Below are positions 49,379 to 60,523 of a stretch of DNA of 64,000 nucleotides, piece by piece. This stretch comes from Oxyruncus cristatus. Lineage: Eukaryota; Chordata; Aves; Passeriformes; Cotingidae. Every line of letters starts with the position of its first letter. Positions within the stretch are counted from its first letter, which is position 1. The DNA lies in contig VXAY01003846.1 in NCBI GenBank assembly GCA_013399855.1, positions 2,095,020-2,159,019 on the forward strand, given 5' to 3'. The notes beneath the pieces are model-generated. The model searched no databases. It had not been told where the DNA came from and worked only from the letters and a program-made list of their open reading frames with translations. The translations under genes and the position numbers were made by a program.

Positions 49379-49899
49379 GTTAGACCCTTTGTTTCTGTCA
49401 TTTGTTCCTCAGAAACCTGTAGCTGCACTGGTGTGGGAAATGCCTAAAATTTTAGTCTTTATAACATAATATTAATTTATCTATCTTTATGTTCATCAGC
49501 AAAGGAAAATACTGAATGCTAGTATGACAAGGTGCATCATCACTGATATTTGGCAAATGTTTTACTCATAAAATATCAGTGTTGATTTATTTTGAAGTAT
49601 AGATACCACATTACTCACTAATTCTATGGTATTTTTTGTACAGTTTTTTTCACCATCCTTATTTGAATCAAGTTTTCATAGGTGCTTGTAGAAAGTGTGT
49701 TTTCAAAAAGAAGAAAAGGATGGGTGACTTTACATGCTTCTTTTTGTAGAAAAGGTTGTGTAAATTCACCTGTGAAAAGGTGACATTATTCATGGAAAGC
49801 ATATGCAGATGTGTTTATGGGTATATCCATTAGCCAGAATAAAAGGCTTTTGCACCCTGTAAGTGTTTGTTTGAAAGTTTAGGGTTGGAGAACCCTACA

Positions 49900-50490
49900 A
49901 TAATTTTAATCTGAGAGGAAATTCTGAAAGTCCCTTGATCCAACCCTCCACCCAAAAAAGTGACAGTTTCAAAGTTAAATCCCACCCAGACTAGAACAGG
50001 TTGCATAGGGCCATATCTCAGTATGTTTGGAGAATCTGCCAACACGGAGATCCAGCCTCTCTGACACTTGCTTGCTGATGCAACTTGTGTCTGTGACCTC
50101 TTACCCTTTCCCTATATATCTCTGAGAACAGTTTGATTACCTCTTCTCTATGCCCTCAAATTAAGGTAGTTACAGAGAGCAATAGAAGCATGACAGATGC
50201 AGGACTTTGCATTTATACTTTTAAAGTTCAGCGCCAACGCATTTCTACAGGCTGTCAAGGTCCTTTGAATGGCAGCCCTACCTTCCACGTAGGTACTGAC
50301 TGCTCAGACTGGCATTGTCCTCAAACTTGCTGAGGATGCTTTCTGTACAGGTTGTTAAAGGGGCTAAACAGAATTGTTCCTGGAATTAACCACTGAGGTG
50401 TAACACTCTTAACCAGCTGCTGGCTGGGCTTTGAAACCAGTGACCCTTGGAGCCCAATGATCCAGACATTTTTGCACCATTTCCATTTAA
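49900..50490 (-). mobile_element. Degraded CR1 LINE fragment, minus strand, with 3' end and reverse-transcriptase part
   Basis: On the + strand the left part (AGAACAGGTTGCATAGGGCC, then GAGATCCAGCCTCTCTGAC) resembles the reverse complement of the CR1 3' region. The right part (AAACTTGCTGAGGATGC, then CTAAACAGAATTGTTCCTGG) is the reverse complement of the ORF2 section around the conserved VPQGSVLGP..LFN and FADD motifs. On the minus strand one still reads TPQWLIPGTILFSPFNN. The order is right for a single minus-strand copy with an internal deletion. High divergence and stops mark it as old. It could also be two neighbouring fragments. Confidence 0.72.
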
Positions 50491-53400
50491 CAGGAAATAA
50501 TTTTTGCATCCAAATACGGCTTTACTGTCACCTGTTTTCATGGAGAATGTTGTAGTTTTAATAGAATTGTGTATGTGTGATTCTGTTAAATATAGTCAGG
50601 AAAAGGGTTTTTAAGGTGCATTAAATAAATTCAATATGAAAATAATTGCTATTCCTGCTTACTGTGTAACAGTAATTGAATTGCTTTGAACTACTAGTCA
50701 ACCTTGAATTCCAGGAAGGTTTTTCTCCTTTGCTGGTTTTTGAGTGCAAACTCCTATCTATTAAAGCACTATTGGCTCAGCAGATTGTAGCATTCCTGGG
50801 CAAGGACACTGCTAACTGCAGAAGTGGAATGTTCAGGTCATTAACTTCCTTGAAGTATTAAAGGAGGTTACAATATACTTAAAAAAGTCATTGAGTAAAT
50901 CTTAAGCTAGTAACTCCTACCACTTACTAAGAAAGTGCTACAGGATATCAGTTTTGGGCTTATCACAAAATGAAACCTAAAAGCATTGCCTACTAACACA
51001 AAAGACTTCTGGCTGTGGTAATTGTTTCAAAGCTCTATCACAATGCAATCTATTTCTAGCAGCTCTGGAGGATACATTCAAATTGCACGCTGAGGAAATA
51101 ATATTTCTGTGTTTGACAGAAGGTAGGAGTTCAGATAGTACAAAGTGTTGTCTTCTGTACTTGCATGGTAGTACCTAAATCTCTCGACTTTGCCTCAAAG
51201 CCAGTTAATAAGGAAAGATAGCTAATTGTAGTGCATGCAGATTGGGTTTTATTATTTAAGTGTGTCGTAAGAGTTTCTTTTTTTTTTTTAATGTAACTCA
51301 AATCTTGTGCAAGGAACACACATATGGAATACATGATTTTGGAATTACTTGGCATGCAGTTTTCAAATCTGGTAGAACAGACTGGCAGAATTTCTTTTTG
51401 GTACTACACAGATTTCGATCTTGTGAAAAATGATGTATTCAAGCAGTAATCTTCCTACAAGCAAATATAATGGAAGGAGCTCTCTAGTGTAATGTGATAA
51501 AGAGGTAGGATGAGTAATCATTCATTAGGAACCTTGGTGCAGCTAAACCTGTAGAAAATAGGTGATTTTGATAGAATTCTGTGAATAATTTTGAGATAAA
51601 ACATTAGAGACGAGTTTTTTTTTTTTTGCAACACAGGAAGATTTCTATCCCATGTATAAATTTCATTGTAGAATTCACAGAGCAAGTTATTTAGTTGGAC
51701 AACCAAAATTAATTTGTGCCACAGTCCAAATATCTAAATATGAATCTAAATATTGTTTAGGTTGTTGCAGTGGTGAACGTTACAGGGACACTTAAAGACA
51801 GAGGTATTTTAGCCCAATATTTTTCCCATTTATATAAGTGACGTAAATTAAAATCTAAGTTTCAAACACAGGTATATTATGTATTGAGTCTGAGGGTTTT
51901 AATACCTTACAATGTGTTGAACATATCTTTTACTTTTGTCCTCAGTAAACTGATAGCCTGTAGGAGCTAAATAAACTAGTACAGCTTTTCCTTAGATTGA
52001 GACAAATAAAATATTTTACCTTTATAGTGAATATGATTTCGAAGTAAAAGTTGAATTTTTGCAGAAAAGTAAATTTCATTTTGGAAAACACACTTCTGTA
52101 ATTCTAGAGATTATCAACTGAAGTTTATTTGCTTCTCACATCAAAAAATTGCATTTTGAACATGAATAGTGTGCTTTGTTTGTTTTAATTTAGGTGATCT
52201 CCTACACAGGGCATCAACATATTCCCTTTCCCCTCTTACATTCCAAATTCTACCATGAAAATTGTCATGTATGAATTTTTAGTGATACACATTATTTTTT
52301 TTTGGTCCCCTGCATAAGAGTTACTTTTCATGCAAAGTGCTAACTGAAGGGAGACTGACCTGAGAGCAGACATCTGTCTGACTGAGCTGTGCCCTGGATG
52401 GTGTTAGAAAGATTTCACCAGTTTCTGAAAAAGACTTTGGAAGAGGTTTTGTCCCCTCTCTCTGCTAATTTATGTCTCCCTCCTGCATACTTGGCTTCTC
52501 ATAAAGCAAGTTTCTATAGGCCATGAAAAACTTTGATTGATAATATATCATAAAAAAACCTGTACTATAAATTATTTATTTGAAGAATATTTTGTGATGT
52601 CGATACAGAAAAGACTGAGTTACTACTGTACAAGTCCTTTTAACCACGCCAAAACTGGGAAATGCTAAACACTGAAATATCCATTTGGTATAACATTCTG
52701 GTACCGCATTTATAATTGCTACTGGAATACAGATATTTTGAACAGTACATTTAACTGTTTGTTGGTGATTTCTATAAAAATGTTTACCAAATTGTTGACA
52801 TAGCAGTGTTTCTTATTCAATAGAGAAAGAGTTCTCTATCAAATTTCTGGCACTCACGAATGCAAAAATCACACATTCTTTCATCTGTTCGTGCCAATTT
52901 ACTTTTGGTGACAAAGTGAAACAATAATCTTATAGGAGTAATCTCTGCCCTTTGATATCCTATGGATTGTCCTTTCATTTTATGTCGATACTCAGTAGAG
53001 CAAGTAATTGCATTCTTGTATGTGGGAAGTTCTCAGTTCCTCTTTTTCAGCACTAAGGGATGTTGCCATTGCTATCAGCTTGTCCTATTTCTGGTCTGAT
53101 GGCCCACGCACAAAACACTGTAACACGCGTATCAGCAGATGTGTTAAATAAGAAAGAACAGGAATGTACACCAGGGAAAAGGCATATCTGACCATGCATT
53201 CATTAGCAGTTTATTTTGAACAAAATAGTCTGTTACTGTTAATATTTTACTTAGAAAGATAATTAAATCTGAAGGAAAAAACGAAGTTAGAAATCATTAA
53301 ACATGACTCATTAGATCTTAAGAGTCTGTGACTAAAGCATATGCATGCCTTGCTTTATATCACAGCTTTACTATTTACACTTTCATTCTCCAGCTTTTTT

Positions 53401-53997
53401 ATCACATTTGGTCTTTCTTGGCAGAAGAGATACTTGGGTGAATCATAAAATTTAGAACTGTGATTCGTTGTTAAAGACAGCTCTGTTTCTGTCTGTCTTG
53501 TATAATGAAGGTTTTGTTACAAATCATGTCAGTTTAAATGAATGTCACAAAACTGTAACTTGGGTCAAAGCAAAGGAAAGAGAATAAAAAGGTTTGCTGG
53601 TTTCTGGATCTTGTTTTAAAAAAAAGGAATTTCTTTAAAATCTTTTAGAAAAACATGTTTGTTAGCTATTCATGCAAATAATGAGCAAGTATTTATCTAA
53701 TCTAGCTATCCTAAACATAGCATTTAATACCCAAATAGCAAATTAATTGTTGTAGTCATGAACTTTATTTGAAGAAGGCAGGTAGTCATGACAGTTTTGT
53801 TGAATTTCTATGATGAATGAAAATCTGAATTGTATCACTGATAAAATGCCTTTTAATAGTGCCTTTTAGAAGGCCAGGAATGCATGACAGAATTGAAGCA
53901 ACTTAAGACTTCTGTCTTTTCAAAACCCTCAAGAGACAATGATAGGTTCATCAGCAAGGAGTTTAAAATTTCCTTTTGACCTCAAGAAAAAGGAAAT

Positions 53998-54100
53998 GTA
54001 GAAATATAGAAAAATATAGAAATTTTTTCTATAATATAGAATAGAAATATAGAAAAATATAGAACATTTTCTATACTTCTATATAGAAATATAGAAAAAA
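53998..54100. repeat. A/T-rich direct repeats of a TAGAAATATAGAAAAA unit
   Basis: The motif TAGAAATATAGAAAAATATAG recurs three times in about 100 bases, separated by its partial inverse (TTTTTTCTATAATATAG, TTTTCTATACTTCTATATAG). It can therefore also form hairpins. Imperfect low-complexity array within the intron. Confidence 0.85.
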
Positions 54101-57100
54101 GCCATATTTTTATGCAACCTTTATGTTGTGTTTATTTTTATAAACTGTTTCTCAATTAACAAGAGTTAGTTGATCAGATGTCTTGATGAGTCAACTGAAA
54201 TCCAGGAGGGAGATGCACGGTGTTGTCAATTACAAAATACCCCCCTCAAAAAATAAAAATAAAACAACTACAACCGATCAAAAACTGGAATGAGAAAGTA
54301 AATCTTCAATAAACCCGAGATACTAATATTTGATGGTGCAGTGGGCTATCACTCTCACAGTGAGAGAAATTAGGGTTAGGGTGTGCTAAGAGATATTACT
54401 TTGTATTTTGAAGGCTGGCATTTATTAGTACATAGATCTAATTTCAGATTAGTAATCTGCTCAATGAGATAGGAAAATGAAGTTTGAAATTGTGAATAGC
54501 TTAGGCAGATATGTGTTATGTTGTGCTCATATCTTAGATTGGTGTTAGTAAACCTCAGCTTCAGTGATTTCTGAAGGGACTTAAAAGCACAGTTCAAATC
54601 CCATTGGAATTGTATAGGAAAACCTAGAAAAGTTACTAAAATGACTTCTTTTGCCAGTTGCTCCTGCAAAATTAAGCAGGGTTGGTTGGACGGCATCCCA
54701 ATGCTAGTGAAGGACATGTAACAGATGAGAAGCCTGAGTGCCCAAACTGCAATAGCCTAATCACATCATGATGTATATGAATGGATGCACATGGTAAGGC
54801 CTATCCTAGAGACTGAAAGAGATTTGCAGAAGGATGCACAGCCTGCAGTCCTTGCCACCATGAATCTTCCTCAGAGTTTTGTAGGAGGAATAAGATAAAA
54901 ATTGTGAAATCTGTCAACATATTCTGTAATAGCAAGAAGGTTATCTGTAAATTTAAATAGGAGTTAAAGTAAGCTGGCTGTCAGAGAAAATAGCTTGATA
55001 GCCGTACTTGGTGTCACTGGGAACTGGCCTTTTTTAAAGACCTGATCCCAAGCTCTTGTAATTCTTCATTCACAGGGTGTCTGTGGTCTTATTTGAAAGA
55101 CAGGGAACGGGAGGGAACTTCTCAGGATGGCCATGAGTACACAAAGAGGCCTTTCAGACCTGTTTGTGCCACGGGAAGGCTTGCAGGCAGAACCGGTGAT
55201 GAAAAGCCCTTTTCTCCCTCTTCAGTTAAGCAGGGACAGCAGCCTCTCTCTTTGGGCATTGCTTATGGAGGTGGAGGAGTTTGCTCTTGTGGGGGTTTCA
55301 TGCCCTTATTGAAAGCACAGGAAATAAGACAAAATCATGAAGGAGTGCTGCTCTTCATGGAGCGATAAACTACTATTTTAATGTTGTTAAGACTTAACAG
55401 ATGAGAGTGCCCTATTGCCTGGTTCGTATTTTAGTCACTGCAAAGGACAGTGGCCAACTTCAGGATTTGTACTGAAGTAAGTATTTGGGCAACTGCTCAA
55501 AAGCAGTGTTTCCATGAGTTTGTTTGTTGTTGGTTTTGTTTTTTTTTTTTTGCAACACAGGAGCCAGAATCTCTAGTCAACTTTATTTGGCAGAAATACC
55601 TTGTTATTCTCTGTGGAACATAAAGAACACTCAGGCTTGTGTTTTCTCAATGGTATGGGCATGTGCTCCTGCTTAAGACACTTCATGGTAGAAACATTTC
55701 ATCATGCAGTGTCTAGTCTGCCGTGTCCCACAGAGGAAGAAATAACCATAGATGAAATCATATGTTAGGCAACATGCATAGAAGGTTCAAGAAAAGTTAG
55801 TGTGCTGAAATAATTCTGGTTTTCTAGAATAGAAAAAAGAATGTTTTTCTTGTGAAAAATACTAAACGATTAAAAAGGACATAGAATGCCTTCGTTTATG
55901 AATTAATTTTTAGGTATAGGGGTCACCGAATCTCACATCTCAGTGAAATCTCAGTGAAGTATGCTAATGATGTTAACACTGGAAAGGTTTTCATATAAAC
56001 CCACACATAACGTGACTTGTTAAAATGCAGTCTCAGTGTTTAATTATGCCAACAAAAAATATATTAGCCTGTAGTCCCCTGCGGGGAATTGGTGGAAACA
56101 ATGCTGTCCAATAAAGTTTTAATTACATCAAAGTTCTTTGTCTAGAAAATTTAGACTGCCATTTATTTCACATCCTTCTTCTGGGAGATAGTGGTTGTTA
56201 AATACCAAAGCAATTTTGTAAGTGAAAGGTTTCCATGTTAAATTTGATTTTTCTGTTAGCTGTATTCCTGGTTTTTTTCACTTAATAATTGCTTGCATTT
56301 AATTCAGTAAAAGAGGAACTGTGCTCTTCCACTTACTGCTAATGTCTGTAATAAATACAACAGGGTTGCATAGACAAAATAATTAACCTGTCATGATATG
56401 GCTTTATAACAGTTGAAGACATTTCTCTGTGTAGTAAGTTAATCATTGATCTCAGTAACTTCTTCTTATATAGTTAAAGAAACACGATTTTGATCAGAGA
56501 AGCAGGGGATGAGTTTGCCCAGATTAGGCTGTGAACGGAAAAAGTAACTCCACTACAGTAAGAGCAGTTCAGATGTCAAGACAGATAGCTGGCCAAAATA
56601 GTATATTAATGGAATTCATACAGTTGTCAAAATCCCTGCTTTAAGTAATGGAAAAATATCCACTCTTCAACAGTAATGAGGAGTATAAATCTTTCACACT
56701 GATACTTGAATCTGAAGAATAACCGTAGGAAAATGGAATATAGAGCGAATTACCCAGGTCTTGTCAGTTAAAAGTAACATGAATAGTTATGGACAGGCAT
56801 TGTAAAAACTAAGATTCAGGAATTGATATAGTATGCCAAGCTGTCCTCTAATTTGTGTTTTTATTAAGGTGAAATATTTGGGTCTCAAGAATTAAGAGTT
56901 TTCCTGCTTTGATTGCTACAGTACAACTGACAGTTAATCTGCAAAAAGCCCCAAAGTGTTAATCCTCAGGGAAGCTTTTCACCTGGGTCTACCTGATGTA
57001 AATTAAATACATTAAAATGAGTATGAAAAAATTTATGACAGAGTAGATATCTGCACATGGTATAATGTTTAATAACTAGGAAAGATGAGGGAAAGAATAT

Positions 57101-58144
57101 TGGCTTCAGAAAAAGCCAATTTAGCTAGAAAGAAAGAATGTTCATCAATGAACAATATTTATGTCTTGTCAAAGGACTAGGTGGAGAAGCAGTATGTAGG
57201 ATAGGTATTAAACTTTTGAAGAAAGTTATTTAAAGTTATTGGCTAATTAGTGGACCATCTTTTAACCCTTGGCTAGGTATAGTTTTCATTGCTGAAAATG
57301 GTGACCTGTATCTCTCTGAGAACACAGTGAAGATAATGCAATTAGTTTTGCTGATGTGTGCACATGCCATAGTCAAACTCAAGACAGAGAATTTTGGTTT
57401 GACCTCTGTAAATTTCCACATGGTAGAACTAGTCTGAACTATGTTTTTACCTTGGGGAAACTAATGCGTGCTATTAGCAGAGAAGAATATCTCAGAAGAA
57501 TCCAACACCATAGCCTAAGCTTCTATTGGAAGATAGTAGATTACTATTGTGCTTTTCCAAAATATTTGTGTAATCTTAGAAATCTTATAGTATGAATTTT
57601 CAATTATTAAATATTTGATTTTATTCATTGAATCCCTATAATTATATTTGGAAAAAAAAAAAGATTTCCTCATGTAAACTACACCAATACTAATAGGGTT
57701 TGACAGAATAATTGTATTAGACAATGTGCAGCTGGACTGTCCTCCAGTAAGTACAACTTAATGCAGTACTGAGCCTATTACAAACAGTGCTGGCAACCCT
57801 GCTCCAAAGGGCAGTCAAGGATCAGGGAATTTGTTTTCTTAGCATCCCAGGAAACACACACCCCCTCCCTTTCACAGTGTTTTACCACATACGTGATGCA
57901 AAAACAATGCCCTTGGGACCTCTGGATGTTTTTAGTAGGCACATGATCTTGAAATGGACCATGTGGGTCATCAAGGTCAGTTTCCTACAGTCATCACGAG
58001 GTAGAAATTTAGTCTAGAATTCGTCAGACAAAAAAGCTTTTATCAGAAACCATAGGTTGCTAGACCATTACAATTACCTTAGAGCAATAAAAAAAAAAAA
58101 AGTTTCCTCGGCTATTCTTCCTTTTTTCCTCCTGGAGGACATAG

Positions 58145-58455
58145 TCACAGAATCATAGAATATCCTGAGTTGGAAGGGACCCACAAGGTTTATGGAAGTT
58201 CAACTCCTGGCTTACCACAGGACAACCCTCAGAATTACACCATGTGCCTGAGAGTGGTTGTCCAAATGTGTCTTATACTCTGGCAGGCTTGGTGCTGTGA
58301 GCAGTCCCTGAGGAACGTGTTTCAACTACCCTCTGGGTGAAGAACCCTTTCCCAATATCTAAACTAAACTTCCCCCAACATAGCTTCATGCCATTCCCTC
58401 ATATCCTGTCACAGAGAAGAGATGGGCACTTGCCCCTCCGCTTCCCCACTCATAG
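58145..58455 (-). mobile_element. CR1 LINE 3' end, minus strand
   Basis: Begins with CACAGAATCATAGAAT, the inverted form of the CR1 terminal octamer (ATTCTATG/ATTCTGTG). It continues with TTGGAAGGGACCCACAAGG, CAACTCCTGG, ACACCATGTGCCTGAGAG, CTGGCAGGCTTGGTGCTGTG, CCCTCTGGGTGAAGAACCCT and CAGAGAAGAGATGGGCACTT. All are landmarks of the avian CR1 3' untranslated/ORF2 end, in reverse. Typical 5'-truncated CR1 insertion. Rather well preserved, so younger than the copy at 49.9 kb. Confidence 0.92.
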
Positions 58456-58889
58456 GTGGTTTTCTGCTTTATTTTGAAACTTTGTATCCAAAGCCGCTTT
58501 TCTCCAACAGTTGAACTTGATTTTTTTTTTTTTAAACTCACGTGCTAATAAAACAAATATTGTAGCACAATTGAAATGCTATGCTTAAATTATAGAGTGT
58601 GATCTAAAAAGTTATATTCCCTCATATGTATAAAACATATTATTCAGATGCAATGTTACTGCAACAATTGGTGACCCGAATTATTTCACAGTCTTGAGCT
58701 ACTGCGTCTACTGTGTGCTGTCAGATGCCAAGAAGCATAAATATAATTCTATTGTGTGAACAAACAACTAGAAGTTTCCAAACTTGTTACTGTATAACAA
58801 CTTTTATGTTATTTTGGGAAAGGAAATAAAGCTAAGTTTACTGAGGCTTATGACAGAAAAATAGATAAGCAACCATGTTTAAAAAATAT

Positions 58890-59740
58890 ATATATGAGAA
58901 ACAACAAGAGGGCATTGTTGACTTTCATAAAGGGATAAAGTGCCTCCTCACCAAGTTTGCTAATGACAGAAAGCTGGGAGGAGTGGCCACTATCCAGAGT
59001 GCTGTGCAGCACTTCAGAAGGACCTCGAAAAGTTGGAGAGGTGGACAGAGAAGAATCATCTGAAATTCAACAAAGGAAAATACAGGGTCTTGCATCCCAT
59101 GTACCAGCACAGGCTGGGGGCTGACATGCTGAAAAGCAGCTCTGTGGAGAAGGACCTGGGGGTTGCAGTGAACAACAAGCTGTCCGTGAGCCAACAATCT
59201 GTCCTCGTGGGCAAGAAGGCCAATAATACGCTGGGATGCATTAGAGAAAGCATTGCCAGCAGGTCAAGGGATGTGAGCACCTCTACATATCCCATCTGAA
59301 ATATTGTGTCCAGTTCTGGGCTCCTCAGTACAAGAGAGACATGGAGCTCCTAGAGTTGGCAACAAAGATGATTAAGGGACTGGAGCATCTCTCTTACAAG
59401 GAAAGGCTGAGGGGGTTGGCCCAGTTCAGACTCAAGAAGACTGGGAGGGGAGGGTATGAAGAGACTGTTCTTGGTGGTGCCAAGTGGTATTACAAGATGC
59501 AATGGACATAAACTGGAGCACAGAAATTCTACCTGAACATGAGGAAGAACTTTTTTATTGTGAGGAGGACTGCACACGGGAACAGGTCGCCCAGAGAGGT
59601 TGTGGGGCTTCCTTCCCTGGAGACATTCAAAAGCCTTCTGGGCACAATCCTGTGCAATGTGCTCCAGGGGACTATGCATGAGCAGGGAGGTTGGTCCAAG
59701 TGAGCTCTAGTGGTCCCTTCTAACATTAACTATTCTGTCC
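58890..59740 (+). mobile_element. CR1 LINE, ORF2 C-terminal part and 3' end, plus strand
   Basis: The translation shows CR1 ORF2 landmarks in order: GIKCLLTKFANDRKLGGVA (58930-58990), EKNHLKFNKGKYRVLHP, YQHRLGADMLKSSSVEKDLG, NNKLSVSQQ, KKANNTLGCI and SIASRSRDV. Further on, in other frames, come counterparts of the YCVQFWAPQYKRDMELLE and NMRKNFF..REVVESPSLE regions. Frame changes and stops show that it is dead. The end at GGTCCCTTCTAAC..TATTCTGT (59711-59738) is the CR1 3' terminus. It lies about 430 bases from the minus-strand CR1 and in the opposite direction; both are 5'-truncated, with their truncated ends facing each other. Confidence 0.93.
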
Positions 59741-60328
59741 TTGTTAAGGACTATATTAATGAAACAGCCCTATTCTTTGTACATCCTTATGTTCCAACTG
59801 CTTCCTTTTCTGTGACCTGAAATTTTCTTAAGGAACTCTTTTTTTTTTGTTTCTTATTAAGTAAGAAGCTTTTATTCAGGACACAGCTATCCTGTTCTAA
59901 AAAGTTGTACACCTATTGGCTGATCCTCCACTCCTAGGAAACATGCTTTGTTCTTCAACCCTTTTTCAAGATTAAAAATTGCTGAAGAACATCAGGCATC
60001 AATACTGTTGTAAGGCTGTATAAATACTGTGTAAAGCAGTATAACAGGTGTGGATAACATGGTGCAACCTTTATAATATTTACAGTTGTCTTTAAGATTT
60101 TTTTTTTCCTGGTAAGTCCTTATAAACTAATTTAAACAAAAACTCAAAAAAAATTGGAAATGTCAAATGTATTCATTCAAGGTAAAACTGGTGGCAGATA
60201 TTAAGTTGTTGTATAGGTATTCTGGGCTTCCAGTGTGTTTTTGTGGTAGAATATTGTTGGTTACTAAACTGAATAGAGACATTCATACAAAAAATGCTGA
60301 ATTAGACTCCATCTCTCTTTGCTTCCAG

Positions 60329-60523
60329 CAATTACTTGTCGCAGACAAGATGGAGGACAAGCTGACATCAGTGAGTGCCTTAAATACGCTGGCCCATTAC
60401 CATCCTTAACACAGATGTGCCAGATTCCCTGCCAAGATGATTGTCAGTTTACGAACTGGTCAAAATTTTCTCCCTGTAATGGGGACTGTGGAGGAGTCAG
60501 GACAAGAAAACGCACTCTTGTCG
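60329..60523 (+). CDS. THSD7A: THSD7A exon J: CRRQDGGQADISEC and WSKFSPCNGDCG TSP1
   Basis: Exactly 65 codons, phase 1 both sides, with acceptor TGCTTCCAG and donor GTAAGA. The frame reads AITCRRQDGGQADISECLKY, AGPLPSLTQMCQIPCQDDCQ, FTNWSKFSPCNGDCGGV and RTRKRTLV. It closes one module and contains a TSP1 core in which the second Trp position is Phe (N-W-S-K-F-S-P-C), as in the human protein. Then follow the CGGVRTRKR layered basic strands. It joins GKSKKK... in the next exon. Confidence 0.97.

Larger units (their letters stand above)
49379..60328 (+). other. THSD7A: THSD7A intron, 10,950 bases, phase 1
   Basis: GTTAGA to CTTTGCTTCCAG. It contains three CR1 fragments (about 49900-50490 minus, 58145-58455 minus, 58890-59740 plus) and an A/T-rich repeat at 53998-54100. 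T or A homopolymers lie at 51279-51290, 55538-55550, 58089-58100 and 58520-58533. The stretches 50.5-53.9 kb and 54.3-58.1 kb hold nothing I recognise. Confidence 0.9.

Noticed and set aside
54370..54381. TTAGGGTTAGGG, two telomere-like units
   Set aside because: Two units are expected by chance in 64 kb or as a trivial remnant; not an interstitial telomeric array.
54665..54705. AAATTAAGCAGGGTTGG resembling the internal promoter region of 5S rRNA
   Set aside because: Only about 11 consecutive bases match and neither flank continues the 5S sequence; insufficient for a 5S pseudogene or 5S-derived SINE.
59056..59679. Minus-strand open frames of 79-109 codons
   Set aside because: They are antisense to the CR1 ORF2 remnant on the + strand, whose protein motifs are clear.
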